Assembly (NCBI RefSeq): GCF_001721645.1 | Contig: NZ_CP017141.1 | Span: 5,456,001-5,520,000, forward strand | Length of the DNA: 64,000 nucleotides | Source: Pedobacter steynii | GTDB taxonomy: Bacteria; Bacteroidota; Bacteroidia; Sphingobacteriales; Sphingobacteriaceae | Reading direction: 5' to 3' | Translations under genes and position numbers: made by a program | Part shown: one piece after another, positions 59,968 to 64,000 of the stretch | Layout: each line of letters opens with the position of its first letter | Numbering within the stretch: position 1 is the first letter of the stretch | The notes under the pieces: generated by a model | The model's input: only the letters and a program-made list of their open reading frames with translations | Told to the model about the DNA's origin: nothing | Databases searched by the model: none

Positions 59968-60855
59968 ATGAGCAAGTTGCTGGATCCTAAAGTACTAATG
60001 GCCATTAAAGAGCTTTCGTTATCGGCAAAAATGACGATAGATGGCTTTATGAGCGGCATTAATAAAAGTACAGTGAAAGGTCCGGGCCTGGAGTTCAGCC
60101 AGTACCGAAGCTACCAGCCGGGGGATGACTTGCGCTCGCTGGACTGGAAGATGTTTGCGCGTTCAGATCGTTATTATATCAGGGAATCAGAAGTGGAGAC
60201 CAACATTTCCATACGGTTGTTAATTGATGCAAGTGCATCTATGAACCATCAGGATGGGAACTTCAGTAAAATTGATTATGCCCGTTATCTGGCCGCTTCG
60301 CTGGCCTATCTGGGAAACCTTCAGGGAGACGCAATAGGTTTATATGTGTTCAGGTCCGGAGGAATATTCTCGATGCTTGCCAAGCAGGATTTTCAGCATC
60401 TGGCAAGATTGTTTTATCAGTTGGAACAGATCAGACCGGAAGGAATTTTTACCAGGCCTATTCATTATAAAGAACTCTATGGCGGAGTACAGAAACGGGA
60501 GTTGCTGATCTTCATTACAGACCTTTATGAAATGAATGATGAGATTTTCACTTTACTGGATAGCTTGAATACGCTGAGACATGAAGTCGTGGTTTTTCAC
60601 CTGATGTCAGGAAATGAACTGGAACTCGATTTTAAAGGTTATACTTCTTTTGAAGATCTGGAAACTAAAGAAACCATACAGATTGACCAGGACAAGGCGA
60701 GGGCCGCTTACCGGCAAAAGATGGATCAATACCTGGAAGAAACCCGCATAAAGTTGCTCGACAGAAGGATATTTTATCGCCTGCTCAGAACGGATGAACC
60801 CCTTGATCAGGCTTTGAGAGACTTTTTGAATCAAAGAAACAAATTAAAGATCTAG
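59968..60855 (+). CDS. DUF58-family protein (VWA-like)
   Basis: This 295-residue protein has the DUF58 signature GPGLEFSQYRSYQPGDDLRSLDWKMFARSDRYYIRE, followed by a VWA-like MIDAS region (LLIDASASM). The ATG directly follows the moxR stop, so translation is coupled. It is the usual MoxR partner; a role in cell-envelope assembly or stress is inferred. Confidence 0.88.
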   Translation: MSKLLDPKVLMAIKELSLSAKMTIDGFMSGINKSTVKGPGLEFSQYRSYQPGDDLRSLDWKMFARSDRYYIRESEVETNISIRLLIDASASMNHQDGNFSKIDYARYLAASLAYLGNLQGDAIGLYVFRSGGIFSMLAKQDFQHLARLFYQLEQIRPEGIFTRPIHYKELYGGVQKRELLIFITDLYEMNDEIFTLLDSLNTLRHEVVVFHLMSGNELELDFKGYTSFEDLETKETIQIDQDKARAAYRQKMDQYLEETRIKLLDRRIFYRLLRTDEPLDQALRDFLNQRNKLKI

Positions 60856-60857
60856 AC

Positions 60858-62270
60858 GTGTCATTACTTTATCCCATAGGTTTATTTGCACTTGCCGGAT
60901 TGCTGATTCCGCTGATCATTCATTTATGGAGTGTCAAGCAGGGGAAAACACTGAAAATCGGAAGCATTGCCCTGCTGGGAGATGGAGCACCATTGAGCTC
61001 CAGGAGCTACCGCATTAAGGATTGGTTGTTGCTATTGTTGAGGCTTTTACTAATCACTTTAGTGGGCTTCCTGCTGGCAGGTCCTTATTTTATGAAGAAG
61101 GCTGTAGCCGGGAATGAAAAAGGCTGGGTACTGATAGAGAAAAGTATATTTATTCCTGTTTATGAAACGCATAAAAAGGAGATCGATAGCCTCCTTAACT
61201 CGGGTTATCAATTGCACGATTTCAATATAGGTTTTTCAGAAATAGATATAAATGATACCTTAAAAAAAGACTCGGTAACTAATATGAATACAGCTGGTTA
61301 TCATTCTATGTTAAAGCAATTGAACGAACGGCTACCTGCTGGATTCCCCGTGTATCTTTTTGCAGATCGTCGTCTGGGTAAACTGACCGACGAGCTGCCC
61401 CTGATTGATTTTAATCTGCAATGGAAAGATACTGGTAAAAGAGATACCATCAGCAACTGGACAACCAGCTTATCTGGCAAGAATTATGAGTCGATATCCA
61501 GCCCTGCCTTAACCAGATACCGTTCTCTGGATGCGGGAAAAGACTGGCCAACGATTGCTGTTCTCCTTTTTAAAAGTGCCAATGAAAAAGACGCGGATTA
61601 CGTTACTGCAGCGCTAAATGCAATCACAGATTTTACCAAACGTAAAGTAGAGATAAAGTATTGGAATAATCAGTTTAACAGTGATTTAAAATTCGATGTA
61701 GGCTTTTGGCTATCTGATGGGCCTGTAGCAGCAGGCTTTTTGAAACATTTGAATCCGGAAGGGCGTTTATTTAGTTATGAAAGAGGAAAAACGATCTCCT
61801 TTCCTTCCGAAATTGATCTTCTGCCGGGAAAAACGGGAAGTATACCTAGGCTTACCTTACATAAAAGAATTGCTGCTCCGGCATATATCGGAGAAAACAT
61901 TTGGAACGATGGTTTTGGGAGGCCGGTTCTGACATTAGAAAAAGAGAGGGAAATGGATCATTATCATTTCTACAGCCGTTTAAATCCGCAGTGGACCACA
62001 TTGGTCTGGAGTGAAATGTTTGTGAAGGCCTTGATGCCCGTTGTCCTTGGAAAAGAGGGGGACAATTTTGCTTTTGAATCACATCCGGACGATCAACGGA
62101 GGAGTCCGGATCTATTTTCAGGAAAGCCTGCCTCAGGAAAACCTTTATTGAAACAAAAGGGAGGCCAACCGCAAACACTTCATCAATATTTCTGGATATT
62201 GGCATTGTCAGTTTTTATACTGGAGAGAATGTTGTCTTTTAATCATAAAAGAGGGGTTGGTCATGGTTGA
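60858..62270 (+). CDS. BatA-type membrane protein, GTG start
   Basis: This 470-residue protein starts at GTG. The N-terminal BatA-type module (LYPIGLFALAGLLIPLIIHLWSVKQGK, RIKDWLLLLLRLLLITLVGFLLAGPYF) gives two membrane helices. A periplasmic region of about 370 residues and one more helix near 450 follow. It lies 2 bp after DUF58 and overlaps the next gene by 8 bp. It belongs with the MoxR-DUF58 complex. Confidence 0.8.
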   Translation: MSLLYPIGLFALAGLLIPLIIHLWSVKQGKTLKIGSIALLGDGAPLSSRSYRIKDWLLLLLRLLLITLVGFLLAGPYFMKKAVAGNEKGWVLIEKSIFIPVYETHKKEIDSLLNSGYQLHDFNIGFSEIDINDTLKKDSVTNMNTAGYHSMLKQLNERLPAGFPVYLFADRRLGKLTDELPLIDFNLQWKDTGKRDTISNWTTSLSGKNYESISSPALTRYRSLDAGKDWPTIAVLLFKSANEKDADYVTAALNAITDFTKRKVEIKYWNNQFNSDLKFDVGFWLSDGPVAAGFLKHLNPEGRLFSYERGKTISFPSEIDLLPGKTGSIPRLTLHKRIAAPAYIGENIWNDGFGRPVLTLEKEREMDHYHFYSRLNPQWTTLVWSEMFVKALMPVVLGKEGDNFAFESHPDDQRRSPDLFSGKPASGKPLLKQKGGQPQTLHQYFWILALSVFILERMLSFNHKRGVGHG

Positions 62271-64000
62271 GCAGGGGACAGAAAAGAGAATTCAGCTTTG
62301 GAAAATACAATGGAGAATGGCCCTTCTGTTTCAGCTGGTGGCCGTTAGCCTGGGGCTTTCCATGGTTATAACCTCGGTAATTATTCAACTGTTTTCCTGG
62401 ACTTCCTGGACAATAGTTATGCTTTTCTCTATTTTTCTCCTGGCATTTATTGTCGGTAGCCTTAAAAATCCTTTTTGGAAAATCGATGCCTTGAGTATCT
62501 CCAGGTATCTGGATGCGCAATTTCCGGAGCTGGAGGAGAGCACTGGCCTCCTGTTGAAGTCTTCAGCGAAATTATCTCTGCTGGAACGCTTACAACAACA
62601 AAAGCTGCATCGGTTGATTAGGGAAATACCTGCTCCTAAGGAACCCCTGAGGAAACTGGGGTGGTCCATATTACTATTGATAACAGCTATGGTGCTGAGC
62701 TTTGGTATTTCTTCTTTAAAGCGATTGGATACGCTACAGAAGGCCACTGTTGCCGGACAAGCGACTTCGGTCGTAAAAGAGCATATTCCAGCTCAGATTG
62801 CTTCTTTCTCGCTAAAAATCAGCCCACCTGCTTATACCGCTCTCAACGAAAGCAGGCAGCAGCAATTTGCTATACGGGCAGCTACAGGATCGGTAGTTAG
62901 CTGGGAGATTCGAACGAATGAACCGGTTAAAAAGCTAAAGCTAATTTTTAATGATCAGCAAGTGGCAACATTGGCTTCAACCAATGGACAAGGGCTGGAA
63001 TGGAAATTCCTGAAAGCCATGAATCAGGCAGGCTTCTACCAGATCGAGCTTGATGGAAAAAAATCAGATCTTTATCAGGTTACGCTAATCCCTGATTTGC
63101 CCGTATCCATCCGAATCAGGCAACCAAAGCCGCATACTACGATAGACTTTGGACAAGCTCAGCGCGTAAACCTGATGCTCCATCTAAGCGATGATTACGG
63201 TATTAAAGATGCCTCAATCTCTGCAACCATGGCTAGTGGTAAAGGCGAGGGTGTCAGTTTCACAGAGAAAAAGTTGCTTTTCAATACTACTTTTAGCAAT
63301 AGCAGATCGATGTCCCTGAATAAGACAATAGATTTAAAGAGCCTGGGTATGAAACCAGGTGATGAACTCTATTTTTTTGTAAAGGCGCTGGATAATCATG
63401 GCCAGGTCAGCAGATCGGACGTCTATTTTGTATCTATTGTTGATACCACGGAGCTCATGAGTATGGCAGGGATGACCAATGGGGTAAACCTGGTTCCTGA
63501 GTATTTCAGAAGTCAGCGTCAAATCATCATAGATACGGAAAAACTGCTAGCTGAACAGCCTAAGCTGACAGATGAAGCATTCAAAAACAGAAGTAATACA
63601 TTGGGTATAGATCAGCGGCTGTTGCGCCTGCGTTACGGTAAATTCCTTGGAGAGGAAACGGAGACTGAAATCGGTGCAGATCACGATCATGAGGAAGGTC
63701 ACGAGCACGAAGGAGTAGAAGAACACCATGAAAAAGAAGAGATTAAGCCGGCGCAAAAGTTTGGTGATGTAAAGGCAATTATGGATAGCTATTCCCATAA
63801 ACATGATATCGCCGAAGACGCTACTTTTTTTGAACCGGAATTGAAAGCACAATTAAAAGCAGTACTTACTGAAATGTGGAGTTCTGAATTAAGGTTAAGG
63901 ACGTATAAAACGAGAGATGCCCTGCCGTTTGAGTATAAAGCATTACGTTTACTCAAAGACCTTCAGCAGAAATCCAGAGCTTACGTAGCCAAGACTACGG
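62263..64000 (+). CDS. DUF4175-like membrane protein (5' part, runs off window)
   Basis: The ATG at 62263 overlaps the preceding gene by 8 bp, and 579 codons are open to the window edge. Two N-terminal membrane helices (MALLFQLVAVSLGLSMVI; TIVMLFSIFLLAFIVGS) are followed by a third near 135. Then comes a long periplasmic region (KISPPAYTALNE, LMLHLSDDYGIKDASI, ELYFFVKALDNHG) typical of DUF4175-like proteins of MoxR clusters. Near residues 472-492 an insertion rich in His, Asp and Glu (DHDHEEGHEHEG) looks metal-binding. The C-terminus is outside the window. Confidence 0.75.
   Translation, partial: MVEQGTEKRIQLWKIQWRMALLFQLVAVSLGLSMVITSVIIQLFSWTSWTIVMLFSIFLLAFIVGSLKNPFWKIDALSISRYLDAQFPELEESTGLLLKSSAKLSLLERLQQQKLHRLIREIPAPKEPLRKLGWSILLLITAMVLSFGISSLKRLDTLQKATVAGQATSVVKEHIPAQIASFSLKISPPAYTALNESRQQQFAIRAATGSVVSWEIRTNEPVKKLKLIFNDQQVATLASTNGQGLEWKFLKAMNQAGFYQIELDGKKSDLYQVTLIPDLPVSIRIRQPKPHTTIDFGQAQRVNLMLHLSDDYGIKDASISATMASGKGEGVSFTEKKLLFNTTFSNSRSMSLNKTIDLKSLGMKPGDELYFFVKALDNHGQVSRSDVYFVSIVDTTELMSMAGMTNGVNLVPEYFRSQRQIIIDTEKLLAEQPKLTDEAFKNRSNTLGIDQRLLRLRYGKFLGEETETEIGADHDHEEGHEHEGVEEHHEKEEIKPAQKFGDVKAIMDSYSHKHDIAEDATFFEPELKAQLKAVLTEMWSSELRLRTYKTRDALPFEYKALRLLKDLQQKSRAYVAKTT

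Noticed and set aside
1..64000. tRNA, rRNA, insertion sequences, prophage genes
   Set aside because: No cloverleaf, conserved rRNA segment, transposase, integrase or phage structural gene was recognised on either strand.

Overview
The window looks like chromosomal DNA of a Bacteroidota bacterium, most likely a Pedobacter-type member of the Sphingobacteriaceae. The grounds are: Bacteroidota-type promoters (TTTG, 19 bp spacer, TAnnTTTG), no Shine-Dalgarno habit, TPR-containing sensor kinases, large secreted repeat proteins, DarB-type ketosynthase, a MoxR/DUF58/BatA cluster, DUF885 and M14/S9/M28 exported peptidases. I see no rRNA, tRNA, insertion sequence, prophage or CRISPR array.

Layout. 1-5825 (minus): a secreted protein with a BclB-like C-terminal domain, followed by the first 1529 codons of a giant adhesin built from near-identical 205-residue Ig-like pairs. 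5972-7135: membrane AraC regulator. 7483-10104 (minus): four-gene SPFH / zinc-ribbon operon. 10319-14502: a TPR-HTH regulator, a secreted repeat protein, a CoiA-like protein and a small secreted protein. 14635-17251 (minus): a NarL-type two-component system. 17252-17745: two tandem, paralogous small-RNA candidates. 17746-19140: GH18 chitinase lipoprotein. 19355-29630 (minus): a phospho-signalling and cell-wall operon (FHA-like protein, 29-residue membrane microprotein, PP2C, SEDS-PBP fusion, FHA protein, Ser/Thr kinase, TIGR04222-type membrane protein). 29806-34953: frameshifted secreted protein, oxidoreductase, two tandem tatA genes, DUF885 peptidase, membrane protein. 35165-39246: acetyltransferase and a three-gene lipid or secondary-metabolite cassette with a ketosynthase / haem-oxygenase-like fusion. 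39359-44215: PEP mutase-like protein, Ada, small protein, MFS exporter, AraC regulator, VOC protein. 44317-52485: exported peptidases and a CPBP protease. 52625-58194: pseudouridine synthase, DUF4268, an orphan sensor kinase paralogue, HipA-like/DUF3037 pair, Crp regulator, DoxX. 58191-64000: DUF4159, then MoxR, DUF58, BatA-type and a truncated DUF4175-like gene.

The most interesting signal is regulatory. Three sites around the two-component system (14551-14621, 17303-17374, 17525-17595) carry the same promoter layout: a TACCTG-N4-CAGGTA type dyad, then 23-24 nt further an ACCC-N8-GGGT dyad, then exactly 25 nt further a TATTTT(T/A)G -7 box. One drives a small secreted protein. The other two drive tandem, homologous, hairpin-ending transcripts of about 85-90 nt with no ORF. 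I read this as a local regulon of the adjacent NarL-type response regulator that includes two sister sRNAs. Several genes absent from a simple long-ORF view were recovered by reading the sequence: the adhesin, the 3' DUF4175-like gene, a 54-residue TatA and the 29-residue microprotein.
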